Assembly: GCA_021201185.1 (NCBI GenBank)
Contig: JAJQFJ010000078.1
Location: 1 to 57,891, forward strand
Reading direction: 5' to 3'
Length of the DNA: 57,891 nucleotides
Source of the DNA: Clostridiales bacterium
Lineage (GTDB): Bacteria; Bacillota; Clostridia; Oscillospirales; Oscillospiraceae
In this document: positions 1 through 8,084 of the stretch, one piece after another
Layout of the letters: each line of letters opens with the position of its first letter
How positions within the stretch are numbered: position 1 is the stretch's first letter
Notes under the pieces: generated by a model
The model's database searches: none
Told to the model about the DNA's origin: nothing
The model's input: only the letters and a program-made list of their open reading frames with translations
Position numbers and translations under genes: made by a program

Positions 1-81
1 CGGGACGATTTCCGTTCTGGCCTAGTGAAAAATGGGGTTGTTTGACAGACTGAGCCGCCCTCCGGCGGCGAAGGTGCTTTT
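1..81 (-). other. Intergenic region downstream of grpE (window edge)
   Basis: Non-coding stretch between the grpE stop and the window edge. It holds a small hairpin with arms GCCGCC (54-59) and GGCGGC (64-69) around a four-base loop. No run of T follows it in the direction of grpE transcription, so it looks like a processing or attenuating stem rather than a full terminator. In related bacteria dnaK lies next in this direction, so this is probably the grpE-dnaK spacer; that is inference because the window ends here. Confidence 0.4.
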
Positions 82-654
82 TCAGTTGGCCACCTGGACC
101 ATGGCGTGGCGGATAACCCGGTCGCCCATGATGAAGCCGTTCTGGAACACCTGGGCCACCACGTTCTCGCCCAGGTTCTCATCCTCCGTGTGCATCACTG
201 CGTTGTGGAAGTTGGGGTCAAAGGGCTTGCCCAGGGCGTCGATCTTGTGGATGTCCAGGGACTCCAGTACCTTGACCAGCTGATTCATGGTCATCTCTAC
301 CCCTTTCAGAAACGCCTGGTCCTCAGTGCCCTGGTTCAGGGCCCGCTCCAGGTTGTCGTAGACGGGGAGAAACTTCTCTGCGGCGTCCGCCTTGGCCTTG
401 GAATAGGCCTCCGATTTCTCCCGCACCGAGCGGCGGCGGAAGTTGTCGTACTCGGCAGCCAGACGGAGGAGCTGGTCCTCTCTGGCGGCCAGGTCCTTTT
501 TCAGGCTCTCCACCGGGTCGGGAGCGGCGGCCTCCTCCTGCTTGGGAGCTTCCTCCTGCTCGACGGTCTCCTCAGGGGGAGTCTCCTGCTTGGCCTCCTC
601 CTGGGGCTCCTGCTCCGGGGCGGCGGTCTGAGACTCTTTTTCCTTGTTGCTCAT
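82..654 (-). CDS. grpE: GrpE, nucleotide exchange factor of DnaK
   Basis: GrpE is the cytoplasmic exchange factor that releases ADP from the Hsp70 chaperone DnaK. The 190-residue product has the family layout: a Glu/Gln/Pro-rich disordered start (about 1-48), a long heptad-patterned helix (about 50-100, including AAEYDNFRRR, a strongly conserved GrpE stretch), then a C-terminal beta domain that docks on DnaK, ending near residues 165-188 with the conserved pattern QNGFIMGDRVIRHAMVQV. It starts with ATG 20 bp after the hrcA stop and so shares the hrcA promoter and CIRCE operator. Length and order (hrcA-grpE) are typical of Bacillota. dnaK is expected beyond the left edge. Confidence 0.97.
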   Translation of the reverse strand: MSNKEKESQTAAPEQEPQEEAKQETPPEETVEQEEAPKQEEAAAPDPVESLKKDLAAREDQLLRLAAEYDNFRRRSVREKSEAYSKAKADAAEKFLPVYDNLERALNQGTEDQAFLKGVEMTMNQLVKVLESLDIHKIDALGKPFDPNFHNAVMHTEDENLGENVVAQVFQNGFIMGDRVIRHAMVQVAN

Positions 655-674
655 TGACTGCGTTCTCCTTCAAA

Positions 675-1778
675 CTAGTCTTCGCCCGCCGGTTCCTTGG
701 GCGGATTCAGGGCCGGAGCCTCCCGCTTCTGGGGGATCTGGCTCTGCTGTGAACTGCTGAACATCTTGCTCAGGTTGTCCGCCAGGTAGGAGAGCTTGGC
801 GGTCACCTTGGCGTAATCCATCCGGGTGGGGCCGACGACGCCGATGACGCCCTTCATGCCCTCTCCGATGTCGTAGCTGGCCAGGACCACGCTGGTGTCC
901 TTCAGCTCCTCCGCCACGTTCTCCGGGCCGATGAGGATCTTCGTATCCGCATCGCTCTGGAGCATGGAGGCGGACATCTTGGAAACCGCCGGTTCATCGG
1001 AGAGATAGGTCATCAGCTTGTGAGCCTTGTCAATGTCCTGATACTCCGGGCTCTCCAGCAGGTGGCCCACGCCAGAGGTGCGCACGGTGCTGTGTCCCAG
1101 CTCCTCCAGCACATCCATGGCGAAGGATACCACCAGAGAGATCAGCCCGTAGGACGAGCCTGCGGCCTTCTCCGCTACCCGCATCAGCTCCGGGTTCAGC
1201 TCAGAGAGGCTCTTTCCCGTAAAGGTCGTGTTCAGCAGGGTGTTGAGCAGCTGGAGCTGCGGCTCGGTGATGTCGGTGGGGAGATGGATGAGCTTGTTCT
1301 TTACCGCGTTGTTGCTGGCCATGACCACGGCGATGAAGGAGTTCTTGTCCACCATCAGCAGGTCGAACCGGGTGATGGTGATGTCGTCGCCGCTCCCCGC
1401 CAGGGAAAAGGCGGGATAGTTGGTCATCTTGCTGACCAGACGGCCCGCCTGGTCGATGACCCGGTCCAGCTCCTGCATCTTGCCGTCCATGGCTGCGTTG
1501 ATGCGCTCCGTCTCCTGGAGAGAGAGCTTGTGCTGCTCCATCAGCTCATTGACATAGAGCCGATAGCCCTGGGCAGAGGGGATACGCCCGGCGGAGGTGT
1601 GGGGCTGCTCCAGGTAGCCCTCCCGCTCCAGCGCAGCCAGCTCGTTTCGTATGGTGGCGGAGGAGCAGGTGAGCTGTGCCTTTTCCGCAATGGCCTTGGA
1701 GCCGATGGGCTCCGCCGTCTCGATGTAGTTTTCCACTACCACGCGCAGGATTTTCCTGCGCCGTTCTGTCAGTGCCAA
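675..1778 (-). CDS. hrcA: HrcA, heat-shock repressor of the CIRCE regulon
   Basis: HrcA represses class I heat-shock operons by binding CIRCE operators, and its activity is tuned by GroEL. The protein shows the N-terminal winged helix (GSKAIAEK, then ATIRNELAALEREGYLEQ), the signature SAGRIPSAQGYR and a GAF-like C-terminal domain. The open frame extends upstream to 1916, but that would place the CIRCE element inside the gene. A TTG codon at 1778 is preceded by GAGGTGA at good spacing and gives a 367-residue protein starting at the usual LTERRRKIL motif. A GTG at 1787 is the alternative. First gene of the hrcA-grpE operon and autoregulated through the adjacent CIRCE. Confidence 0.95.
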   Translation of the reverse strand: MALTERRRKILRVVVENYIETAEPIGSKAIAEKAQLTCSSATIRNELAALEREGYLEQPHTSAGRIPSAQGYRLYVNELMEQHKLSLQETERINAAMDGKMQELDRVIDQAGRLVSKMTNYPAFSLAGSGDDITITRFDLLMVDKNSFIAVVMASNNAVKNKLIHLPTDITEPQLQLLNTLLNTTFTGKSLSELNPELMRVAEKAAGSSYGLISLVVSFAMDVLEELGHSTVRTSGVGHLLESPEYQDIDKAHKLMTYLSDEPAVSKMSASMLQSDADTKILIGPENVAEELKDTSVVLASYDIGEGMKGVIGVVGPTRMDYAKVTAKLSYLADNLSKMFSSSQQSQIPQKREAPALNPPKEPAGED

Positions 1779-1813
1779 TCGCCTCACCTCGTATCCGGAT
1801 GGTCGTTCTTGTT

Positions 1814-1840
1814 TTGGCACTCCGTTTCCCTGAGTGCTAA
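1814..1840 (-). promoter_or_regulatory. CIRCE operator (HrcA binding site)
   Basis: Inverted repeat TTAGCACTC-N9-GAGTGCCAA on the minus strand; the consensus is TTAGCACTC-N9-GAGTGCTAA, so one base differs and the spacer is exactly nine. It lies 4 bp downstream of the -10 box, so bound HrcA would block initiation of its own operon. Confidence 0.96.
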
Positions 1841-1844
1841 TGAT

Positions 1845-1873
1845 ACTATAGCACCCGGGATTCGGATTGTCAA
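1845..1873 (-). promoter_or_regulatory. Sigma-A promoter of hrcA-grpE
   Basis: A perfect TTGACA -35 box (1868-1873), a 17-bp spacer and a TATAGT -10 box (1845-1850) on the minus strand, directly upstream of CIRCE. This is a strong vegetative promoter repressed by HrcA. Confidence 0.9.
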
Positions 1874-1954
1874 TAGGAGAAAGTATAAATAGTTTGTGAA
1901 CAAGGCGGAGATGCAAACCCCGGAAAATACAGGGAACATCCGTCGATTTCCGCG

Positions 1955-1989
1955 AAAAACCGGCCCGGCTGATATATCAGGCGGGCCGG
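1955..1989 (-). terminator. Intrinsic terminator of folT-folC
   Basis: Eight-bp GC-rich arms CCGGCCCG and CGGGCCGG enclose the self-complementary CTGATATATCAG, followed on the minus strand by TTTTT. It lies 49 bp past the folC stop and separates folC from the hrcA promoter. Confidence 0.85.
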
Positions 1990-2037
1990 AGGACTGCTAA
2001 AATCAGGCTGAAAACAGGCAGGGCTGTGCCAGAGCTT

Positions 2038-3312
2038 TTAAAATCGGGCGACTGCCGCATGGCGGATGGCCCCGGAGAAATAGAGACTGCCCAGGGCACA
2101 GACCCCGGTGTCGGGGCGGCACAGGTTCAGTGCCGTCTCCACCCCCTGCTCCACGGAATCACAGGCCCGGGCGGGCAGACCGGTGAGGCGACGAATCTCC
2201 TCCGCCAGCTCCTCCGCCGGGAGGGAGCGGGGGGAAGGCGGCGTCACCGTGACAAATTCTGTTGCCAGGGGCGCCAGAGGGGCGACCATGGAGGCGGCGT
2301 CCTTGTCCGCCATGACCCCCATGAGAAAGACGAACCGCCGCCCGGGATACCGGAGGGCCAGGCTCTCCGCCGTGGCCCGGACACCCTGGGGATTGTGGGA
2401 GCCGTCCAGCAGGAAGGGTGGCTCCCGCCGGAGCAGCTCGAACCGCCCCGGCCAGCGCACCGTCTCCAGCCCCTGCCGGATGGCGCGCTCCGGGATGTCC
2501 CAGCCCCGGCTGCGGAGCAGGCGTGCCCCGGTGACAGCCAGGGCGGCGTTTCGGGGCTGGTAGGCGGCCAGCAGAGGGAGTCGGAGCTCATCCAGCCCGT
2601 CGTAGTTCATCCGGGTGCAGTCCGGCTCCCAGGCCAGCACCTCCAGCTTCGCCCAGTCGGGAATGGTCAGGCTCGCCCCCTGCTCCCGGCAAACCCGGCA
2701 AATGACCTCGTCCGCCGCAGGCTCTCCGCCGTAGTAGACCACCTGTCCTCCCGGCTTGATGATGCCCGCCTTGGCTGCGGCGATCTCCGGAAGGGTGCTC
2801 CCCAGTTGCCGGGTGTGGTCCAGCCCCAGGGCGGTAATCATTGCCAGGTCGGGGCAGTCGATGACGTTGGTGGGGTCCAGGGTCCCCCCCAGGCCCACCT
2901 CCAGCACCACGATGTCGCATCCCTCCTCTGCGAACCAGGCCAGGGCCAGGGCGGTGATCAGGTCGAACTCGTTGGGGGTGTCCTCCATCCGGTCCGCCAC
3001 AGGGCGCACCCGCTCCGCCATCCGGCACAGGGCCTCGTCGGAGATGGGCGCGCCGTCGATCTGAAACCGCTCGTTGAACCGCTCCAGAAAGGGGGAGGTG
3101 AAGCACCCCGTCCGATAGCCCGCCGCCTGCAGCACAGAGGCCATACAGGCGCAGACAGAGCCCTTGCCGTTGGTGCCCGCCACATGGACGAAGCGGAGCT
3201 GTTTTTGGGGATTTCCCAGCCCCTCCAGCAGCTCCCGCACCCGGCTCAGGCCGGGGCGCTTCCCCTGCCAGTGGGTGGAGTGGATATAGGTCAGCGTCTC
3301 CTCATAGGTCAT
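2038..3312 (-). CDS. folC: Folylpolyglutamate synthase / dihydrofolate synthase FolC
   Basis: FolC adds glutamate to folates (and often to dihydropteroate) in an ATP-dependent, Mur-ligase-like reaction, trapping folate in the cell. The 424-residue protein has the P-loop GTNGKGSV (residues 46-53), the FolC signature FTSPFLERFNERF (71-83) and the later DGSHNPQG motif of the Mur-ligase C-terminal half. Length is normal for the family. Its ATG lies inside the last codons of folT (11-bp overlap), so the two are translationally coupled: FolT imports folate and FolC retains it. The upstream THF riboswitch would control both. Whether it also has dihydrofolate synthase activity cannot be told from sequence. 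Confidence 0.96.
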   Translation of the reverse strand: MTYEETLTYIHSTHWQGKRPGLSRVRELLEGLGNPQKQLRFVHVAGTNGKGSVCACMASVLQAAGYRTGCFTSPFLERFNERFQIDGAPISDEALCRMAERVRPVADRMEDTPNEFDLITALALAWFAEEGCDIVVLEVGLGGTLDPTNVIDCPDLAMITALGLDHTRQLGSTLPEIAAAKAGIIKPGGQVVYYGGEPAADEVICRVCREQGASLTIPDWAKLEVLAWEPDCTRMNYDGLDELRLPLLAAYQPRNAALAVTGARLLRSRGWDIPERAIRQGLETVRWPGRFELLRREPPFLLDGSHNPQGVRATAESLALRYPGRRFVFLMGVMADKDAASMVAPLAPLATEFVTVTPPSPRSLPAEELAEEIRRLTGLPARACDSVEQGVETALNLCRPDTGVCALGSLYFSGAIRHAAVARF

Positions 3313-3916
3313 GATTCATACCTCCCCGGGGCGTCTGCCGGAGGGCCGGGAAGCGGAGGCTGATTCGCAGCACTGTCTCCAGCACAAAGTAAAGCAGCAG
3401 GCTCTCGATGGGCCACAGAAGGGCGTTTTTCACCGCCCGGAGGGGCAGCAGCACCAGGAACCCGTCTCCCCCGGTGAGGGAGAGCCAGAAGGTGTTGAGC
3501 AACATATTGCACACCAGATTGACCAGTCCCCTGGCGATAAAGCACCGGAGCAGCCGGAACCCCTTCCGCTCTGAGGGGCGGTAGAGCGTCACGCCATAGA
3601 TCAGCCCTCCGGCGATGGCCGTCAGGGTGTAGCCGGGGAAATAGGCCCCGCCGCCGGTGTTCATCAGGTAGCCCAGTACGTCGGTGCACACCCCGGACGC
3701 CATGCCCACCACCGGGCCGAACAGCATGCCGACGGAGGCGTCGCACAGATAGCCGAAGGTGATGCGGAGCTGTGGGGTGATCTGGATACGGATATTCAGC
3801 AGGTCCAGGGTGACGCTGATGGCCGCAAACAGGGCCGTCAGGGCCAGGGCTCTCGGCTCTCTCAGCCACCGGGCGGAGGCGGCGAACAGGCCGTCTTCTC
3901 TCTTTTGCTCTCTCAT
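3302..3916 (-). CDS. folT: Folate-specific ECF transporter S component FolT
   Basis: The S component of an energy-coupling-factor transporter gives substrate specificity for folate; the shared ATPases (EcfA1/A2) and EcfT are not in this window. The product (204 residues) is a small hydrophobic protein with five or six membrane segments and the FolT-like pattern ITFGYLCDASVGMLFGPVVG followed by GVCTDVLGYL. The frame is open up to 3976, but the ATG at 3916 has an AAAGGAG ribosome site just upstream and gives MREQKRED, so it is preferred. Folate specificity is supported by the overlapping folC and the THF riboswitch in its leader. Confidence 0.92.
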   Translation of the reverse strand: MREQKREDGLFAASARWLREPRALALTALFAAISVTLDLLNIRIQITPQLRITFGYLCDASVGMLFGPVVGMASGVCTDVLGYLMNTGGGAYFPGYTLTAIAGGLIYGVTLYRPSERKGFRLLRCFIARGLVNLVCNMLLNTFWLSLTGGDGFLVLLPLRAVKNALLWPIESLLLYFVLETVLRISLRFPALRQTPRGGMNHDL

Positions 3917-3955
3917 AGCGGACGCTCCTTTGGTTGGCAGGGCCACACAGAGCGG

Positions 3956-3993
3956 AAAAAGGGATGCCCGCCGCAAAAACGGCGCTGCATCCC
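3956..3993 (-). terminator. Riboswitch-controlled terminator upstream of folT
   Basis: On the minus strand GGGATGC (3987-3993) pairs with GCATCCC (3961-3967), enclosing an inner GC stem around a T-rich loop, and is followed by TTTTT. The GGGATGC arm can alternatively pair with GCATCCC in the 3' part of the riboswitch (about 4017-4024). This is the mutually exclusive arrangement expected of ligand-controlled termination. Confidence 0.85.
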
Positions 3994-4012
3994 GAAACGA
4001 CTTCCCCGTGCG

Positions 4013-4132
4013 GCAGCGGGATGCGGGCTGGACACTGCTGGTTCTTCAACCGATTCGTCCGGCGGACAACTCCCCGTTCCGCCGGCACTGGGGCAGCCTG
4101 CGCTGCCTCGACACGTCCAGACCTACTCTGCC
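4013..4132 (-). promoter_or_regulatory. Class I tetrahydrofolate (THF) riboswitch
   Basis: The RNA begins GCAGAGUAG and closes with CAUCCCGCUGC, giving the P1 stem seen in class I THF aptamers. Inside are a P2 stem (GUCUGGAC with GUGUCCAG), a P3 hairpin CCGGCGG...CCGCCGG whose loop carries GGGGAGUUG (compare GGGAUGUCG in known members), then ACGAAUCGG. An extra small GC hairpin (about 4093-4111) sits in the joining region. It lies between a sigma-A promoter and a terminator and precedes folT, the commonest gene under this class. High THF should favour termination of folT-folC. Confidence 0.85.
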
Positions 4133-4149
4133 TGTCAGATTGTGCTCTC

Positions 4150-4177
4150 ATTATAGACCATCTGCCGGAAATTACAA
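4150..4177 (-). promoter_or_regulatory. Promoter of the folT-folC operon
   Basis: A perfect TATAAT -10 box (4150-4155 on the minus strand), with TTGTAA at a 16-bp spacing as -35. Transcription would start just before the THF riboswitch. Confidence 0.75.
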
Positions 4178-4214
4178 GGGCTTTACCGCACAAATATGCC
4201 CACCGTCCACCGGA

Positions 4215-4243
4215 TTGACACGCCCGGTCAGTTCCGATATAAT
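4215..4243 (+). promoter_or_regulatory. Promoter of malQ
   Basis: Consensus TTGACA (4215-4220), a 17-bp spacer and TATAAT (4238-4243), 73 bp before the malQ start. It is divergent from the folT promoter, with only about 40 bp between the two. Confidence 0.9.
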
Positions 4244-4316
4244 AGGAACTGTCCCTGTTCCGGTGGGAGAGCGGCTCCTGCCGGTCGGAAGGCTACGAAG
4301 GAAAGGAAGGATTTTG

Positions 4317-5810
4317 ATGTTTCCCCGTTCCAGTGGTATTTTGCTCCATCTCGCCTCCCTCCCCGGGCCCTATGGCATCGGTTCAATGGGCAAGGAGGCC
4401 CGGCTTTTTGTTGATTTCCTCCAGCGGGGCGGCCAGAGCTATTGGCAGCTGCTCCCCCTGGTCACCCCCGGGGAGGGCGACTCCCCCTACATGTCCCCCT
4501 CCTCCGCCGCAGGCAATCCCCTGTTCATCGACCTGGACGCCCTGACAGAGATGGGTCTGCTCACCCCCGAGGAGGTCTACGGGGTACGGTACTACGGCTC
4601 CCCGGACCGTATCGACTACGGCTTTCTGAACAGCACCCGCTATCCCCTGCTGCGGAAAGCGTATGCCCGGGCGGACGAGGCCCTGCAGGCAGAGGTGGAC
4701 GCCTTTGCCCAGGACCACCGGGACTGGCTGGAGGACTACGCCCTGTTCTCCGCCGTCCACGCCCACTTCGGCCTGCCCCTCCAGAGCTGGCCGGACAAAA
4801 AGCTCATTCGCCGGGACCCTGCTGCGGTGGAGAAATATGCCGATCTGCTGGCAGAGGACGTGGGCTTTTACAAATTCCTCCAGTACCTGTTCTTCCGCCA
4901 GTGGGGAGAGCTGAAGGCCTATGCCAATGAGCGGGGCGTCTCCATCATCGGCGACATCCCCTTCTACGTCTCCCTGGACTCCGCCGATGTGTGGGTGCAT
5001 CCGGAGCTTTTCCGGGTCAGCACCGGGCGGAAGGCGAAATACGTCTCCGGCGTCCCCGCCGACCTGTTCAACGACCAGGGGCAGCTGTGGGGCAATCCTC
5101 TCTATGCCTGGGGCTACCATGAAAAGACGGGCTACGCCTGGTGGTGCAACCGTATCCGCCAGTCCCTGGCCTTCTATGACGTCATCCGCATCGACCACTT
5201 CCGGGCCTTCCACGACTACTGGGAGATCCCCGCCTCGTCGGAGACCGCCTTGGTGGGCAAGTGGAAGAAGGGCCCCGGGATGAAGCTGCTGGACGCCATC
5301 CGCAAGAACGTCCCCCAGGCCCAGTTTATCGCCGAGGACCTGGGCGACCTGAGCGCCGGAGCAGTGAAGTTTATTCAGCAGTCCGGCCTCCCCGGGATGA
5401 AGATCCTGGTGGACGCCTTCAGCGACGTGAACGGCGGCTCCGGCTTCCTGCCCCACCGCTGCACCCCGGACTCCGTCATGTATACCGGCACCCATGACAC
5501 CCCCACCTTTGTCCAGTGGTATGCCGACATCGCCACCCCGGAGCAGCGGAGCTACTGCACCAACTATCTCCACGTCCACGAGGACGAGGGCATCGGCTGG
5601 TGCGCCATCGCCGGGGCGTGGATCTCCCCCTGCTCCCTGGCCATGGCTCCCCTCCAGGATGTGCTGGGTCTGGGGGCGGACGCCCGGATGAACTATCCCG
5701 GCACGGTGGGCAGCGCCAACTGGAGCTGGCGGGTGCGGATGGACGCCCTGAACGGCAGGGTGGCGGACCGCCTCCACTACGTCACCGGCCTGTACGGCCG
5801 TCTCCGGTGA
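4317..5810 (+). CDS. malQ: 4-alpha-glucanotransferase (amylomaltase, GH77)
   Basis: MalQ disproportionates maltodextrins, transferring a glucan chain to another glucan or glucose in the cytoplasm. With the ATG at 4317 (ribosome site GGAAGG) the protein has 497 residues, the usual GH77 size, and the catalytic residues fall almost exactly at the family numbering: nucleophile D293 in RIDHFRAFHDYW, acid/base E340 in IAEDLGDL, and D394 in YTGTHDTPTF. The N-terminal substrate-shaping motif SPYMSPSSAAGNP is present. The open frame extends well upstream but crosses the promoter, so the long version is rejected. A PPTase gene follows 4 bp after the stop; no glycogen or maltose genes are adjacent. Confidence 0.97.
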   Translation: MFPRSSGILLHLASLPGPYGIGSMGKEARLFVDFLQRGGQSYWQLLPLVTPGEGDSPYMSPSSAAGNPLFIDLDALTEMGLLTPEEVYGVRYYGSPDRIDYGFLNSTRYPLLRKAYARADEALQAEVDAFAQDHRDWLEDYALFSAVHAHFGLPLQSWPDKKLIRRDPAAVEKYADLLAEDVGFYKFLQYLFFRQWGELKAYANERGVSIIGDIPFYVSLDSADVWVHPELFRVSTGRKAKYVSGVPADLFNDQGQLWGNPLYAWGYHEKTGYAWWCNRIRQSLAFYDVIRIDHFRAFHDYWEIPASSETALVGKWKKGPGMKLLDAIRKNVPQAQFIAEDLGDLSAGAVKFIQQSGLPGMKILVDAFSDVNGGSGFLPHRCTPDSVMYTGTHDTPTFVQWYADIATPEQRSYCTNYLHVHEDEGIGWCAIAGAWISPCSLAMAPLQDVLGLGADARMNYPGTVGSANWSWRVRMDALNGRVADRLHYVTGLYGRLR

Positions 5811-5814
5811 GGCC

Positions 5815-6438
5815 ATGGTCTACCTGTATGCCATGGACACCCTGGGCCTGTCCTCCGATCTGGCGGATTACCGGGGCGTGGTGCCGGAGAGCAGGCTGTA
5901 TCAGCTCTCCGTCCTCACCCGGGAGGAGCGGCTGCGGAGCCTGGCGGCGGAGCTGCTGTTCCAGCGGGCCGTCCAGCGGCATTGCCGGGAGGTGCCGCTC
6001 CCGGTGAGCCGGGATCAGGACGAGCACGGGAAGCCCTATCTCCTGGGGCGGCCGGATTTTCAGTTCAATCTCTCCCACTCCGGGCTGTGGGCGGTGTGCG
6101 CCGTGGCCCCTGTACCGGTGGGAGTGGACATCCAGCAGGAACGGCCCGTCTCGGTGAAGCTCAGTCGGAAATTCACCGCCGCCGAGCAGCAGTCCCTCCA
6201 GGGGCTGTCCAGTCCCCTGGAGCTGCACCGCATCTTCGACCTGTGGACCATGAAGGAGGCCTATACCAAGTGCATCGGCCTGGGCCTTCTCTGCCCCTTC
6301 CGCAGCTTTGAGGCGGAGCGCCCCGCCCCGGGTTACTCCACCCAGCTGGTGGACTTCCCCGCCGGAGACTACCATCTGGCCATTTGCACCCAGTCGGAGG
6401 AGCCGGAGGTCGTGCAAATCATCATTATGCCGTCGTGA
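5815..6438 (+). CDS. Sfp-type 4'-phosphopantetheinyl transferase
   Basis: This enzyme family moves the phosphopantetheine arm of CoA onto a serine of a carrier protein (acyl, peptidyl or aryl carrier). The 207-residue protein carries the diagnostic motifs FNLSHSG (84-90), VGVDIQ (102-107, Mg-binding D105) and WTMKEAYTK (144-152, with E148 and the lysine), followed by GLGL. The size suits the Sfp group rather than the short AcpS type. It starts 4 bp after malQ and is probably cotranscribed. No carrier protein, NRPS or PKS is in the window, so its target is unknown; it could serve fatty-acid ACP if no AcpS exists. Confidence 0.9.
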   Translation: MVYLYAMDTLGLSSDLADYRGVVPESRLYQLSVLTREERLRSLAAELLFQRAVQRHCREVPLPVSRDQDEHGKPYLLGRPDFQFNLSHSGLWAVCAVAPVPVGVDIQQERPVSVKLSRKFTAAEQQSLQGLSSPLELHRIFDLWTMKEAYTKCIGLGLLCPFRSFEAERPAPGYSTQLVDFPAGDYHLAICTQSEEPEVVQIIIMPS

Positions 6439-6503
6439 TCTCTTACCAACAACAGGGACGCCGACCTCTGCAGGTGGGCGTCCCAGAATTCCGAATGATA
6501 TTC

Positions 6504-6539
6504 AAACAGCCCCTCCGGTGTTTCGGAGGGGCTGTTTTT
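6504..6539. terminator. Bidirectional terminator between the PPTase gene and rplQ
   Basis: Stem AACAGCCCCTCCG / CGGAGGGGCTGTT around a six-base loop, with TTTTT after it on the plus strand and a short AAA run before it (TTT on the minus strand). It ends the malQ-PPTase transcript and also sits just past rplQ, the last gene of the ribosomal superoperon. Confidence 0.88.
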
Positions 6540-6545
6540 CCTGTA

Positions 6546-6887
6546 TTACACCAGCTCGGCGATCGCAGTCTCTGCGCCGTCGCCCTTGCGGAAGCCATTC
6601 CGGACAATCCGGGTATAGCCGCCGTTGCGGTCGGCGTACTTGGGGCCGACCTGGTCGAACAGCTTCTTTGCCACTTCCTCCTTGGTGAGGAAGAACAGTG
6701 CCTGACGGTAGGCCGCCAGATCGTTCTGCTTGGCCAGGGTGATCATCTTCTCCGCCAGGGGGGCGATCTCCTTCGCCCGGGTGACGGTGGTGGTCAGCTG
6801 ACCGTAGTCCAGCAGGTCGGTGGTCTGCTGTCTCAGCATGGCCATACGGGCGTCGGTGGGTTTCCCCAGTTTGCGGTAACCAGCCAT
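6546..6887 (-). CDS. rplQ: 50S ribosomal protein L17
   Basis: L17 binds 23S rRNA near the peptide exit tunnel. The 113-residue product starts [19 protein letters not shown], the conserved L17 opening (residues 1-19), and ends in the usual [12 protein letters not shown]. It is the last gene of the S10-spc-alpha superoperon, 44 bp after rpoA and immediately before a terminator, as in most Bacillota. Confidence 0.97.
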   Translation of the reverse strand: MAGYRKLGKPTDARMAMLRQQTTDLLDYGQLTTTVTRAKEIAPLAEKMITLAKQNDLAAYRQALFFLTKEEVAKKLFDQVGPKYADRNGGYTRIVRNGFRKGDGAETAIAELV

Positions 6888-6931
6888 TACATTTCACTCC
6901 TTCGAAAGTTCCGTCCGGGACGAAACGTCTG

Positions 6932-7882
6932 TTAGTTGTTGTCCTCGCTCTTGAGTGAGAGGCCCATCAGCGCCAGCTTGTTGATGACCTCCTCCAGGCT
7001 CTTCCGGCCCAGATTGCGCACCTTCATCATCTCGTCCTCGGTCTTTTCCGTCAGATCCTGGACGGTGTTGATGTTGGCCCGTTTCAGGCAGTTGAAGGAA
7101 CGGACGGACAGGTCCAGCTCCTCAATGGTCATCTCCAGAACCTTGTCCCGCTGGGTCTCCGGCTTCTCCACCATAGTGGCGCTGCGGCCCACGCTCTCCG
7201 ACAGATCGGTGAACAGGACAAAGTGATCGCACAAAATCTTGGCGCCCAGGGAAACGGCGTCCCGGGCCGTGATCGTGCCGTCGGTCCATACCTCCAGAGT
7301 CAACTTGTCAAAGTCGGTCATGTTGCCCACACGGGTGTTCTCCACCGTGTAGTTGACCTTCAAAACCGGGGAATAGATAGAGTCCACCGGGATGACGCCG
7401 ATCACCGTCTGAGCCGGCTTGTTCCGCTCAGCGGGGACATAGCCCCGGCCGTGGCTCAGGGTCAGCTCCATATTCAGGGACGCCTCAGGGCCCAGGGTGG
7501 CGATGTGCAGCTCCGGGTTGAGGATCTCCACCTCGCTGTCCGCCTTGATGTCGCCTGCAGTGATCTCGCCCTCGCCGGAGGCCTGGATATAGACCGTCTT
7601 GACGGAGTTGCTGTACAGCTTGGCGATGATCCGCTTGACGTTCAGGACGATCTGGGTCACGTCCTCTTTCACACCGGGAATGGTGGAAAACTCATGCTGG
7701 ACCCCAGCGATCTTCATGGTAGTGACAGCGGTACCGGGCAGAGAAGAGAGCAGGATGCGGCGCAGGGAGTTGCCCAGAGTGGTGCCATAGCCCCGCTCCA
7801 GGGGCTCTACCACATACTTGCCGTAGTTCCCATCGTTGGGATCCTCGATGCACTCGATGCAGGGCTTTTCAATTTCTACCAT
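6932..7882 (-). CDS. rpoA: DNA-directed RNA polymerase subunit alpha
   Basis: The alpha subunit dimerises to nucleate RNA polymerase assembly and contacts UP elements and activators. The 316-residue protein has the N-terminal assembly domain (about 1-230, with [21 protein letters not shown] near the start) and the C-terminal DNA-contact domain (about 250-312, with [12 protein letters not shown] and [10 protein letters not shown]). The order rpsD-rpoA-rplQ is the standard alpha operon. A 202-bp spacer rich in hairpins separates it from rpsD, much longer than other gaps in the cluster. Confidence 0.98.
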   Translation of the reverse strand: MVEIEKPCIECIEDPNDGNYGKYVVEPLERGYGTTLGNSLRRILLSSLPGTAVTTMKIAGVQHEFSTIPGVKEDVTQIVLNVKRIIAKLYSNSVKTVYIQASGEGEITAGDIKADSEVEILNPELHIATLGPEASLNMELTLSHGRGYVPAERNKPAQTVIGVIPVDSIYSPVLKVNYTVENTRVGNMTDFDKLTLEVWTDGTITARDAVSLGAKILCDHFVLFTDLSESVGRSATMVEKPETQRDKVLEMTIEELDLSVRSFNCLKRANINTVQDLTEKTEDEMMKVRNLGRKSLEEVINKLALMGLSLKSEDNN

Positions 7883-8084
7883 ATAACTTTAACCCTCCTC
7901 GTTACAGGGAAGCGACGGCTCCCCTTGGTTTACAGCTTACCAATTCTGAGGAAGCACTGATTCAACGGGCGGCAGACGGCCATGATACGGCCGCCCACCG
8001 TTCCCCTTTCTCTCGGCACTCCCCCACAGGCCACGCCCGTGGGGAAATGCCTCTCTGTCTCAGAGGTTCCTTGAGGGTGGTCGG
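7883..8084 (-). other. Structured rpsD-rpoA intergenic spacer
   Basis: This 202-bp spacer contains several inverted repeats: GGGCGGC (7967-7973) with GCCGCCC (7990-7996), and CCCCAC (8022-8027) with GTGGGG (8039-8044). None is followed by a T run in the direction of transcription, so they are not obvious terminators. They may be RNA-processing stems or a translational control site, for example for S4. No coding frame with a ribosome site was seen. Confidence 0.45.

Noticed and set aside
54..69. Hairpin at the left edge as a terminator of hrcA-grpE
   Set aside because: No T run follows in the direction of transcription and dnaK is expected to be cotranscribed.
1779..1916. N-terminal extension of HrcA
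   Set aside because: It would include the CIRCE operator and the promoter -10/-35 boxes, so it is upstream of the transcript start.
3759..4316. N-terminal extension of MalQ
   Set aside because: It crosses the folT start, the THF riboswitch and the malQ promoter, and the catalytic residue numbering fits only the ATG at 4317.
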